Below are positions 24,207 to 31,011 of a DNA stretch of 31,011 bases, in pieces (the stretch's first letter is position 1; every line of letters starts with the position of its first letter). Made by a program: the position numbers and the translations under genes. The notes beneath the pieces were generated by a model. That model ran no database searches. It was not told where the DNA came from and saw only the letters and a list, made by a program, of their open reading frames with translations. Origin of the DNA: Ruminococcus sp. AF46-10NS (GTDB lineage Bacteria > Bacillota > Clostridia > Lachnospirales > Lachnospiraceae). Location: NCBI RefSeq assembly GCF_003474435.1, contig NZ_QRNF01000039.1:1-31011 (forward strand). Direction: 5' to 3'.

Positions 24207-24914
24207 ATGAACGTACCAAATCATATCGCGATCATTCTGGATGGAAACGGAAGATGGGCCGGGGAACGCGGAATGCCGAGAACATACGGGCATGTGAAAG
24301 GCTGTGCCAACCTTGAGAACATCTGCTACGACATCAAAGATCTGGGAGTGAAATACCTGACAGTCTATGCTTTTTCCACAGAGAACTGGAAGCGTTCCAG
24401 AGATGAGGTTGAAGCACTGATGAAGCTGTTCCGCAGCTATCTCAAGAAATGTATCAAGATTTCCAGGAAAAATAACATGAGGATGAAAGTCATCGGAGAT
24501 ATTAAGGCATTTGCACCGGATATCCAGCAGAGTGTCCGTGAGCTTGAGGAATATTCCAAGGATTTTGACGGAATCTATTTCCAGCTGGCATTAAATTATG
24601 GAAGCCGTGATGAGATCCGCCGTGGAATGCAGAAGATGGCGCAGGATGTAAAAGATGGAAAAGTAGAGCCGGAGAGTATTACAGAGTCTACGATCGAGAG
24701 CTACCTGGATACAGCAGGTGTTCCAGATCCGGATCTGATGATCCGTACCAGTGGAGAGCAGCGGCTTTCCAATTTCCTTCTTTGGCAGCTGGCTTATTCC
24801 GAGTTTTATTTCACACCGGTAGCATGGCCGGATTTCAACAAAGAAGAGCTTATTAAGGCCATCGAGAAATATAATCAGAGAGACAGACGTTACGGTGGCG
24901 TTAAGGAGGAGTAA
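24207..24914 (+). CDS. uppS: Undecaprenyl diphosphate synthase (isoprenyl transferase)
   Basis: UppS extends farnesyl diphosphate with cis isoprene units to make the C55 carrier for cell-wall precursors. The 235-residue protein shows HIAIILDGNGRWA (catalytic Asp13), RTYGHVKG, the YLTVYAFSTENWKRS region, and near the C-terminus the LMIRTSGEQRLSNFLLWQ and YSEFYF motifs that bind substrate. It is intact. Its start has GGAGGA 9 bases upstream. It overlaps no neighbour but ends 3 bases before cdsA, indicating one operon. Confidence 0.96.
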   Translation: MNVPNHIAIILDGNGRWAGERGMPRTYGHVKGCANLENICYDIKDLGVKYLTVYAFSTENWKRSRDEVEALMKLFRSYLKKCIKISRKNNMRMKVIGDIKAFAPDIQQSVRELEEYSKDFDGIYFQLALNYGSRDEIRRGMQKMAQDVKDGKVEPESITESTIESYLDTAGVPDPDLMIRTSGEQRLSNFLLWQLAYSEFYFTPVAWPDFNKEELIKAIEKYNQRDRRYGGVKEE

Positions 24915-24917
24915 TTT

Positions 24918-25711
24918 ATGTTTAAGACAAGACTGATAAGTGGTATCGTCCTTGTCATCATTGCCCTTGCAACGATCATTTCCGGCAGCTGGATCTTGTT
25001 TTTTACACTTCTGGCTGTTTCACTGATCGGAATGCGTGAGCTTTACAATGTGATGAAGGTGAGTAATGAGCACATTACCGTGCTGGAGCTTGTGGGATAT
25101 CTTGGAGCAGTGCTCTATTATATTGCCATAAAGTTTGATTTTGGAAATTTTGGAATGATGGCAGTCATTGTAAGTATGATCCTGATTCTGTTCGTTTATG
25201 TATTTGGCTACCCGAAATACCATGCAGAACAGGTAATGGCAGCATTTTTCGGTGTAGTGTATGTTGCAGTGATGCTTTCATTTATTTACCTGACCAGAAA
25301 TCTTCCGGATGGTAAATTTCTGGTATGCTGATCTTCTTATGCTCCTGGGGCTGCGATACCTGTGCTTATTGCGTGGGAATGCTCATCGGCAAGCACAAGA
25401 TGGCGCCTGTTTTAAGCCCGAAAAAATCCATTGAAGGAGCTGTGGGCGGTGTTGTGGGTGCAGCACTTCTGGGAGTGATCTATGCAGCAGCAACACAGGG
25501 GAAAATGGCTGAGTATGCCCTGATCTGCGGAGTTGGAGCCCTGATCTCCATGGTAGGTGATCTGGCAGCTTCTGCCATCAAGAGAAACCAGAACATCAAG
25601 GACTATGGAAAGCTGATCCCTGGTCATGGTGGGATTCTGGATCGTTTTGACAGCGTGATCATCACAGCACCTGTTATTTATTATCTTGCAAAACTGATTC
25701 TTGGAATTTAG
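24918..25711 (+). pseudogene. cdsA: Phosphatidate cytidylyltransferase CdsA, single-base frameshift
   Basis: CdsA makes CDP-diacylglycerol from phosphatidate and CTP, the branch point of phospholipid synthesis in the membrane. The first frame (24918-25331) supplies the N-terminal helices and stops after GKFLVC. The second, from about 25325, continues LIFLCSWGCDTCAYCVGMLIGKHKM and ends with the family signature SPKKSIEGAVGG ... KDYGKLIPGHGGILDRFDS. One G added after 25327 turns TGC-TGA into TGG-CTG and gives a continuous ~264-residue protein. Because cdsA is essential in studied bacteria, an error in the sequence is the likelier explanation. It sits between uppS and dxr with tight spacing. Confidence 0.9.
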
Positions 25712-25722
25712 GAGATATTGAA

Positions 25723-26865
25723 ATGAAGAATATTGCAATATTAGGTTCTACCGGTTCCATTGGAACCCAGACGCTGGATGTAGTGCGGAAGAATAATGAT
25801 CTTCGTGTAGTTGCAGTCAGTGCAGGTAGGAGTGTGGAAAAGCTGGAGGAACAGATCCGTGAGTTTCATCCCCTTCTGGCAGCAGTCTGGGATGAGAAAG
25901 CAGCCGAAGATCTGAAGATCCGCATCGCAGATACAACAACAAAGATTGTCAGCGGGATGGACGGTCTTCTGGAGCTTGCATCCATGCCGGAGTCCGATAT
26001 CCTTGTTACGGCTATTGTTGGAATGATTGGAATCCGTCCGACCATGGAAGGAATCCGTGCAGGAAAAGATATCGCACTTGCCAATAAAGAAACATTGGTC
26101 ACAGCGGGTCATCTGATCATGCCTATGGCAAAAGAGTACGGCGTTTCCATCCTGCCTGTTGACAGTGAGCATAGTGCAATCTTCCAGGCAATCCACGGAG
26201 AAGAGAAAAAGGAGATACACAAGCTTCTGATCACAGCTTCCGGCGGACCGTTCCGCGGCCGAACCACAGAAGAACTTAAGAAAGTGACAGTGTCAGATAC
26301 TCTCAAACATCCGAATTGGGTAATGGGACAGAAGATCACTGTAGATTCTGCAACACTGGTAAACAAAGGTCTTGAAGTTATGGAAGCGAAATGGCTTTTT
26401 GACGTGGATCTGGATCATATACAGGTTGTGGTACAGCCTCAGAGCATCATTCATTCCATGGTAGAGTTTAAGGATGGAGCCATTATGGCCCAGCTCGGAA
26501 CACCGGATATGCGTCTCCCGATCCAGTATGCACTGTACTATCCTCACAGACGTTTTCTGGATGGAGATCGTGTTGATTTTACGAAACTTCGAGAGATTAC
26601 TTTCGAGATTCCGGATATGGAAACATTTCGCGGTCTTCCGATGGCAATCAAGGCATCCAGAGAGGGCGGTAGCATGCCAACAGTCTTTAATGCAGCCAAT
26701 GAGCTGGCAGTAAAGAAATTCCTGGAGGAAAAGATCGGATTCCTGGATATTTATGAGATTATTGCGCAGTCTATGGACAGACACAAAAAAATCGCTCACC
26801 CGGATCTGGATGAGATCCTTTCTGTAGAGCAGGATACTTATCAGTGGATCGAAAGCAGGTGGTAA
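25723..26865 (+). CDS. dxr: 1-deoxy-D-xylulose 5-phosphate reductoisomerase
   Basis: Dxr converts DXP to MEP with NADPH, the committed step of the methylerythritol phosphate route to isoprenoids, and so feeds UppS in the same operon. The 380-residue protein starts with the NADPH-binding ILGSTGSIGTQTLDV. It has ALANKETLVTAGHL, PVDSEHSAIFQ (metal-binding Asp/Glu), the SGGPFRG loop and MGQKITVDSATLVNKGLEVMEA with the metal-binding glutamates. All are intact. A ribosome-binding site (AGGAGA) lies 11 bases after cdsA. The stop is one base from the start of rseP. Confidence 0.97.
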   Translation: MKNIAILGSTGSIGTQTLDVVRKNNDLRVVAVSAGRSVEKLEEQIREFHPLLAAVWDEKAAEDLKIRIADTTTKIVSGMDGLLELASMPESDILVTAIVGMIGIRPTMEGIRAGKDIALANKETLVTAGHLIMPMAKEYGVSILPVDSEHSAIFQAIHGEEKKEIHKLLITASGGPFRGRTTEELKKVTVSDTLKHPNWVMGQKITVDSATLVNKGLEVMEAKWLFDVDLDHIQVVVQPQSIIHSMVEFKDGAIMAQLGTPDMRLPIQYALYYPHRRFLDGDRVDFTKLREITFEIPDMETFRGLPMAIKASREGGSMPTVFNAANELAVKKFLEEKIGFLDIYEIIAQSMDRHKKIAHPDLDEILSVEQDTYQWIESRW

Positions 26866-26866
26866 A

Positions 26867-28153
26867 TTGAGATTTGTAATTGCTGTTATAATTTTCAGCG
26901 TTGTGATACTGATCCATGAGCTGGGACATTTTTTTCTGGCGAAAAAGAACCATATAGAGGTACTGGAATTTTCTCTTGGCATGGGTCCGAGAATTTTAAG
27001 TACTGTAAAAGGCGGTACCCGTTATTCCCTGAAGCTTCTTCCCCTTGGAGGCTCCTGCGCCATGGCCGGGGAGGACGCGGAGGATGATGGTCCCGGGACA
27101 TTCAATTCAGCTCCTGTATGGGGCAGGATCGCAGTTGTTGCTGCAGGACCGGTTTTTAACTTTTTGCTGGCGTTTGTGCTTTCTGTGATTATTGTAGGCT
27201 GTATTGGTTATGATCCGGCTACAGTACTGGAAGTTACGGAAGGCTCCTCCGCTGAGAAGACAGGTCTTGAGGTCGGAGATGTGATCACGGAATACCAGGG
27301 ATATCATATCGACCTGGGAAAAGACCTCTATGTATATTCTTATCTGAACCAGCTGGAAGAGGATGATACCATCCATCTGAAGGTAAAGCGTGACGGTGAG
27401 ATAAAGGAATTTTCCTATAAGCCGGATGTAAACGTGAGATATCTTCTGGGCTTTAACCGTTCTGATGTGAATTCCATGACAGTGGAATCTCTGATCAAGG
27501 GAATGCCTCTGGAAGAGGCAGGCCTTGAAGCTGGAGATGTGATCACAAAGATCAATGGTGTGGAAGTTCCGGATGGAGCAACCTATGAGAAGTATCTTGA
27601 GAAACATCCTCTGTCTGATCAGCCGGTTACCATCACATATGAACGAAACGGGTTGGAATATGAGACAGAGATCACACCCAGAGAATACAGAACTCCGGTA
27701 TCTGGTTTCGGGTATAATACTTACAGTGAAAAAACTTCTGGTTTCAATGTACTGAAATATGGTGCTGTGGAAGTGAAATATATGATTCGTACCACGATTT
27801 TGAGCTTAAAAGAGCTTGTGACCGGGCATCTTGGAATGAAAGATTTAAGCGGTCCGGTTGGCGTTGTGGATGCTATTGGTGATACTTATGAGCAGTCCAG
27901 GAGTGAAGGAACCCTGATGATCTGGATGAATATGCTGAATATGGCAGTCCTTCTCTCGGCAAACCTTGGAGTTATGAACCTGCTTCCTCTTCCCGCACTG
28001 GATGGAGGAAGACTGATGTTCTTACTTGTGGAGGCCATCCGCAGGAAACCGATTAACCGTCAGGTAGAAGGTATGGTGCATTTTGCGGGGCTTATGCTTT
28101 TGATGGCACTGATGGTTGTGGTGATGTATAACGATATTTTAAAAATTTTCTAA
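26867..28153 (+). CDS. rseP: RIP (site-2) zinc metalloprotease RseP/RasP-like
   Basis: This intramembrane protease cuts anti-sigma factors, signal-peptide remnants and division proteins. The 428-residue protein has HELGH (His17, Glu18, His21) in the first membrane helix. Two PDZ-like regions lie at ~120-185 and ~195-265 (GLEVGDVITEYQGYHI, GLEAGDVITKINGVEV). The second metal motif is in NLLPLPALDGGRL near the C-terminus, and helices close the protein. The second PDZ-like copy makes it resemble the E. coli layout. It starts with TTG one base after the dxr stop, with AGGTGG upstream. The weak start and tight packing suggest coupling to dxr. A terminator ends the operon. Confidence 0.93.
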   Translation: MRFVIAVIIFSVVILIHELGHFFLAKKNHIEVLEFSLGMGPRILSTVKGGTRYSLKLLPLGGSCAMAGEDAEDDGPGTFNSAPVWGRIAVVAAGPVFNFLLAFVLSVIIVGCIGYDPATVLEVTEGSSAEKTGLEVGDVITEYQGYHIDLGKDLYVYSYLNQLEEDDTIHLKVKRDGEIKEFSYKPDVNVRYLLGFNRSDVNSMTVESLIKGMPLEEAGLEAGDVITKINGVEVPDGATYEKYLEKHPLSDQPVTITYERNGLEYETEITPREYRTPVSGFGYNTYSEKTSGFNVLKYGAVEVKYMIRTTILSLKELVTGHLGMKDLSGPVGVVDAIGDTYEQSRSEGTLMIWMNMLNMAVLLSANLGVMNLLPLPALDGGRLMFLLVEAIRRKPINRQVEGMVHFAGLMLLMALMVVVMYNDILKIF

Positions 28154-28179
28154 AAGAATATATGAAAAAGAAACTGATA

Positions 28180-28211
28180 AAAGAGAAGGCATAAAAGGCC
28201 TTCTCTTTTTC
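28180..28211 (+). terminator. Rho-independent terminator of the pyrH-rseP operon
   Basis: AAGAGAAGGC (28181-28190) pairs with GCCTTCTCTT (28198-28207), a 10-bp stem with a 7-base loop and a TTTTT run, 27 bases after the rseP stop. Confidence 0.92.
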
Positions 28212-28289
28212 AGTGACAATTTTGCATAAAAATTAATTATTAAAAATGAAAAAAGCTTCCGGGTTTGAAATCCGTCTGTTCTTAAATAA

Positions 28290-28351
28290 AGAGTGCGAAA
28301 AAAATTCGTACTCTGGAATAGGGCCATTCATTCATATTCAGGCATATACTA
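28290..28351 (+). promoter_or_regulatory. Hairpin and candidate promoter upstream of the SleC-like gene
   Basis: AGAGTGCGAA/TTCGTACTCT (28290-28299 with 28305-28314) forms a 10-bp stem with one G-U pair and a 5-A loop. Downstream, CATATACTA (28343-28351) fits the sigma-K-type -10 pattern CATANNNTA and also contains TATACT, one base from a sigma-A -10. No good sigma-A -35 is present. A sporulation sigma factor is therefore possible but unproven. Confidence 0.35.
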
Positions 28352-28396
28352 GCAGAGAGTCAAAGTGTTTTCAGGCACAAAAAGGAGTCTCTGTTT

Positions 28397-29092
28397 ATGA
28401 AAAATCATTCTTATATTTCCATGCAGCAGGATACCCCGGATCAGGGACAGCTGCAGGTGACGGTGCAGGATGGGGCAAGTAACCGTCCTGTGGAAAATGC
28501 CAGAGTACGGATTTCATACACAGGAGTACCAGATAATATCATTGAGGAAGTGCGTACGGATTCCTCAGGAAAAACACCTCTTCTGGATTTGGCAGCTCCG
28601 CCTTTGGAGTATAGCATGAAGCCGGTGGAACAGCAGCCCTATTCCGAATATACAGTTCAGATCAGCGCAGATGGTTTTGAACCAAAAGAAGTGGCAGGAA
28701 CAGAAGTACTTCCTCATTCAATCTCTTGGCAGGGTGCATCTCTCAGGCGGCAGCAGGGAAATGGGGAGGATTATCAGCGGATCGTTATCGGGCCACACAC
28801 CCTGTTTGGAGAGTATCCGCCTAAAAATCCGGAAGCAGAGATTAAGCCGGTAAATGAATCTGGGGAGATTGTTTTGAGCAAAGTGGTGATTCCGGAGTAC
28901 ATCGTAGTCCATGATGGTCCGGCAGGGGACACCAGTGCCCGGAATTATTATGTACGTTACAAAGATTATATCAAAAATGTGGCCAGCAGCGAGATCTATG
29001 CAACCTGGCCGGACGATACGATTCGTGCTAACGTGTGGGTACATAAAGGCTACCCACACTTATTTTCGCTGGATTTTCGGATAAATATCTAA
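28397..29092 (+). pseudogene. SleC-like spore cortex-lytic protein, N-terminal half, interrupted by an integrated element
   Basis: The ORF starts after AAAGGAG. It matches the N-terminal half of the SleC family of spore cortex-lytic enzymes (peptidoglycan lytic transglycosylases used in germination). The first ~90 residues form a carboxypeptidase-regulatory-like beta domain (QLQVTVQDGASNRPVENARV). A linker follows, then the segment around PEYIVVHDGPAGDTSARNYY and YKDYIKNVASSEIYATWPDD, highly characteristic of SleC. Similarity ends at Val213 (codon 29033-29035), where the family continues with a long catalytic region. Here 18 unrelated residues follow and the frame ends at 29092, inside the 3' end of the opposing recombinase gene. 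The catalytic half is absent from the window. It is most likely displaced to the far side of the element. Confidence 0.85.
29020..29066. mobile_element. Left junction (att site) of an integrated element within the SleC-like gene
   Basis: SleC similarity stops at about 29035, and the recombinase stop codon is at 29060, so the junction lies between or just before them. A perfect inverted repeat, GTGTGGGTA (29033-29041) with TACCCACAC (29051-29059) and a 9-base loop, spans the join. It may be part of the recombinase-binding site or may terminate the truncated gene (TTATTTT follows). The crossover bases cannot be fixed without the right-hand junction. Confidence 0.6.
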
Positions 29093-30628
29093 AGTAAAAG
29101 AAACATCATCACCGTTTTTCCATGTATTTTTTGTATTTTTAGTATAAACAGCCTTTTCTATCAGCTCACGAAGAAACTGATTCTTTGTAGAGGTATCCCA
29201 TGTCCAGTAATGAGCGAGAAGATCTTCACATTTGGGGATAAAAGAAGAACGCTGAAACTGGAGTTCCTGTTCGTGTTTAATCTCCTGCCTTAAAGAATGA
29301 ATTACTGTATCGCAGGCAGACAGTTCGGCAGCAGTAGCCCGGGAACGTTCGAGAAATTCTTCTGTAGAATAAATTCCCTGCTCAAGAAGATCATATTGCT
29401 TTTCTTTTTTCTTCTTCAAAACATCAATTTCTTTTAATTTTCCCCGAAGCATTTCTTCTTTCTCGGAAATAGAAAGAGAATATTCCTGATCAGAAAAATT
29501 GCTATTTAACTTGTAGCCATCTACAAGTTCCTGGATTCCGTCAAGAAGAGCTTTTTCAACAAGAGGGAGCTTACTACTTACATTGTCGCAGGAACTGTAT
29601 GGACATCGAAGCAGATCACCCTGTTTGCCACTTGGTGCTTTACGGGTCATAACATAACCACATTTTCCACAACGAATAATACCGGCAAGTGGATTACGGA
29701 GTACATGCAGAGAATTGAGCGGCCGTGCAGGATTTCGATTCACAATGTCCTGGGCTTGCTGAAAAAGTTCCTTTGATACAATAGAGGGATGTTTGCCTTC
29801 AACAAGAATATAATCCTTAGCAAAAGGGCGAGAGATGGTTATTTGCCCATCTTGTATATGCTTTACAGCCTTTCGGCTGTTCCAGCGTATCATTCCTGCA
29901 TACACTGGATTTCTAAGAATTGCCTGCACACGAGGGACGGTCCATAAACCGCCATCCATGGTTTTAATTCCGGAATCATTTAATTTACGGCAGATCTTAG
30001 CCATTCCAATTCGCTCACCTGCCACTCCGTGGACATACAAATTGAATATGAGCTTAACGATCTCTGCCTGATCAGGAACAGGCTGCAGCGTCCACCCTTT
30101 TTCTCCAACAAGCTTTATACGGGAATATCCGTAAGGCGGCTTACTGCCACAATATTTCCCCTCTTTCGCAGAAGATTCACGACCTGCAGTAAGACGGCGG
30201 CGAATAGTTTTATATTCTCGCCGAGACATAAAAAGGCCGAATTCGAAATATTCTTCGTCATATTCATTGTTTGGATCATAAGTTTTGAGCGGAGTAATAA
30301 TCAGTGTTTTAGAATATCGGAAGGCTCTGGCCACAACACCCTGATCTATAGTATCGCCCCTGGCCAGACGCTCAACCTCGACAACCAGGACACCATCCCA
30401 CATGCCAGCTTCTACTTCATGGAGAACCTGTTGCATAACAGGCCTTGCAGAGATTGTCTCACCGGATACGATCTCTTTATAGATTGCACCCACATTATAA
30501 CCACGCTTTTTAGCAAGATCCAGCAAGATCCGTTCATGGCGTGCAAGAGTTTCGCCTTCGCCCCTGGCCTCAGCTTCCCGATCAGCACGGGACTTACGCA
30601 GGTAGATACATACATTTAAAAGTTCCAT
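29060..30628 (-). CDS. Large serine recombinase (SprA/phage-integrase type)
   Basis: This is a 522-residue site-specific recombinase. The N-terminal resolvase domain has the nucleophile Ser13 in YLRKSRAD, and VVEVERLARG and the RRR region at ~143 are conserved. The recombinase DNA-binding domain begins near KYCGSKPPYGY (159-168). A zinc ribbon follows, with Cys320, Cys323, Cys342 and Cys347, into which a coiled-coil (~385-470) is attached. This layout is that of large serine integrases such as SprA of SPbeta, which do both integration and, with a directionality factor, excision. I chose ATG 30628, with GAGGTGAT before it; a longer frame to 30721 lacks support. The gene ends ~25 bases from the break in the SleC-like gene. 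No directionality-factor gene is visible here. Confidence 0.94.
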   Translation of the reverse strand: MELLNVCIYLRKSRADREAEARGEGETLARHERILLDLAKKRGYNVGAIYKEIVSGETISARPVMQQVLHEVEAGMWDGVLVVEVERLARGDTIDQGVVARAFRYSKTLIITPLKTYDPNNEYDEEYFEFGLFMSRREYKTIRRRLTAGRESSAKEGKYCGSKPPYGYSRIKLVGEKGWTLQPVPDQAEIVKLIFNLYVHGVAGERIGMAKICRKLNDSGIKTMDGGLWTVPRVQAILRNPVYAGMIRWNSRKAVKHIQDGQITISRPFAKDYILVEGKHPSIVSKELFQQAQDIVNRNPARPLNSLHVLRNPLAGIIRCGKCGYVMTRKAPSGKQGDLLRCPYSSCDNVSSKLPLVEKALLDGIQELVDGYKLNSNFSDQEYSLSISEKEEMLRGKLKEIDVLKKKKEKQYDLLEQGIYSTEEFLERSRATAAELSACDTVIHSLRQEIKHEQELQFQRSSFIPKCEDLLAHYWTWDTSTKNQFLRELIEKAVYTKNTKNTWKNGDDVSFTLDIYPKIQRK

Positions 30629-30693
30629 AATATCACCTCGGTTTAAAAATATGAAAAATGGGTACAAAAATAACGACCACACAAACGTTCTGA

Positions 30694-30722
30694 TTGTGCA
30701 GCCGCTCCGAAGATGATACAAT
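30694..30722 (+). promoter_or_regulatory. Promoter for a short RNA next to the recombinase
   Basis: TTGTGC (30694-30699), a 17-base spacer and TACAAT (30717-30722) with TG one base upstream (extended -10), reading right, away from the recombinase. A strong terminator lies only ~40 bases beyond, so any transcript would be about 65 bases. Confidence 0.55.
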
Positions 30723-30751
30723 ATTTTTGCGAAATGAGTAGCATCTTCGGA
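30706..30751. repeat. 10-bp inverted repeat overlapping the short-RNA promoter
   Basis: TCCGAAGATG (30706-30715) and CATCTTCGGA (30742-30751) are perfect inverted repeats 26 bases apart. They bracket the -10 box and predicted start, so they could be an operator. They also could fold together in any RNA that reads through. Confidence 0.55.
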
Positions 30752-30795
30752 AGCTACATGCCGGTTCCTGTTGGCGCAGGAGCCGGTTTTTGCTT
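30729..30795 (+). ncRNA. Candidate ~65-nt small RNA carried by the element
   Basis: From the predicted start near 30729 the RNA would hold two hairpins. The first is GTAGC/GCTAC with an inner TC-TTCG-GA (a UUCG tetraloop) at about 30737-30756. The second is a terminator stem, CCGGTTCCTG/CAGGAGCCGG (30761-30770 with 30777-30786), followed by TTTTTG. No ORF fits in it. I do not recognise a family. It may be a regulatory or antitoxin RNA, but this is a guess. Confidence 0.45.
30761..30795 (+). terminator. Terminator of the short RNA
   Basis: A 10-bp stem (one G-U pair) with a 6-base loop and a five-T run, in plus orientation only; the minus strand has A before the stem and no T-run after it. 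Confidence 0.8.
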
Positions 30796-30797
30796 AC

Positions 30798-31011
30798 TTA
30801 TAATTCAAGTTCAGATAACTGTGGAGAAATTATTTTTGCTTGATGATGCTGAAAAAAAGCTTGATTTCTAGTAATTATATCAACATCAGAAATATAAAGA
30901 AAATCTGCATCGTTAGTTACAATTTTTAAATTATAATATTGGGCAAGTAACGCATAATATCTGTCGTTAAAATCGAAAGAGGCTTCGTTATCAAAAAAAT
31001 AGTTTAAATTT
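30798..31011 (-). CDS. PIN-domain protein, C-terminal part (partial at right edge)
   Basis: An open minus-strand frame enters from the right edge and stops at 30798, giving 70 residues. The stretch FDFNDRYYALLAQYYNLKIV followed by TNDADFLYISDVDII has the pattern of PIN-fold ribonucleases: an acidic residue in the helix before ALLA, then the TNDxDF strand-loop with catalytic aspartates. VapC-type toxins end this way, but so do other PIN nucleases. The N-terminus and any antitoxin lie beyond the window. It is A+T-rich, unlike the housekeeping genes, in keeping with a mobile element. Confidence 0.65.
   Translation of the reverse strand, partial: NLNYFFDNEASFDFNDRYYALLAQYYNLKIVTNDADFLYISDVDIITRNQAFFQHHQAKIISPQLSELEL

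Larger units (their letters stand above)
29036..31011. mobile_element. Left end of an integrative element (prophage or similar), continuing past the right edge
   Basis: This covers everything from the SleC break to the window end: a large serine recombinase reading toward the junction, a candidate small RNA and a PIN-domain protein. No phage structural or conjugation genes are in view, so the element type and size are unknown. The recombinase-next-to-att arrangement is typical of prophages and integrative elements that use large serine integrases. Confidence 0.65.

Overview
The window reads as chromosomal DNA from a low-to-mid G+C, monoderm, anaerobic Firmicute of the class Clostridia, probably a gut Lachnospiraceae member. 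The support is an [FeFe]-hydrogenase maturase (HydF), a SleC-type spore cortex-lytic protein, the gene order secG-rnr-smpB and pyrH-frr-uppS-cdsA-dxr-rseP, strong Shine-Dalgarno sequences and sigma-A-like promoters. The family assignment is inference; no 16S sequence is in the window.

Layout. 1-212 is the 3' end of a 23S rRNA, followed by a spacer with no recognisable 5S gene and then tRNA-Asn. 700-2760 holds a NUDIX hydrolase, a flavoredoxin-like flavin reductase and a convergent Cof-type HAD phosphatase. 2850-5050 holds hydF and a SprT-like metalloprotease with a UvrD/PcrA-like C-terminal module. 5200-8722 encodes a two-subunit heterodimeric ABC exporter on the minus strand. It faces away from a LysR regulator, which in turn converges on and overlaps a SulP anion transporter that is frameshifted. 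12150-14902 carries mnmA and metY. metY is preceded by a consensus promoter and a 21-codon leader ORF ending Met-Cys-Cys-Cys-Arg, which looks like a cysteine-sensing attenuator. 15035-15885 is a frameshifted PdaA-type polysaccharide deacetylase. 15943-16228 (minus) is an apparent noncoding transcript with its own consensus promoter, a strand-specific terminator and four degenerate copies of a Shine-Dalgarno-like motif. 16577-21663 holds eno, secG, rnr, smpB and a hotdog thioesterase. 21733-28153 is a long run: a lipoprotein, pyrH, frr, uppS, cdsA (frameshifted), dxr and rseP.

Right end. A SleC-like cortex-lytic gene begins at 28397. Its similarity to the family stops after residue 213, near position 29035. 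Immediately beyond lies a large serine recombinase of the SprA/phage-integrase type on the opposite strand, then a candidate small RNA and the C-terminus of a PIN-domain protein. The simplest reading is the left end of an integrated element that splits a sporulation/germination gene, comparable in logic to skin in sigK or SPbeta in spsM.

Three genes (SulP, pdaA, cdsA) are each restored by adding exactly one base. Because cdsA is normally essential, at least some of these are more likely sequencing or assembly errors than real mutations.
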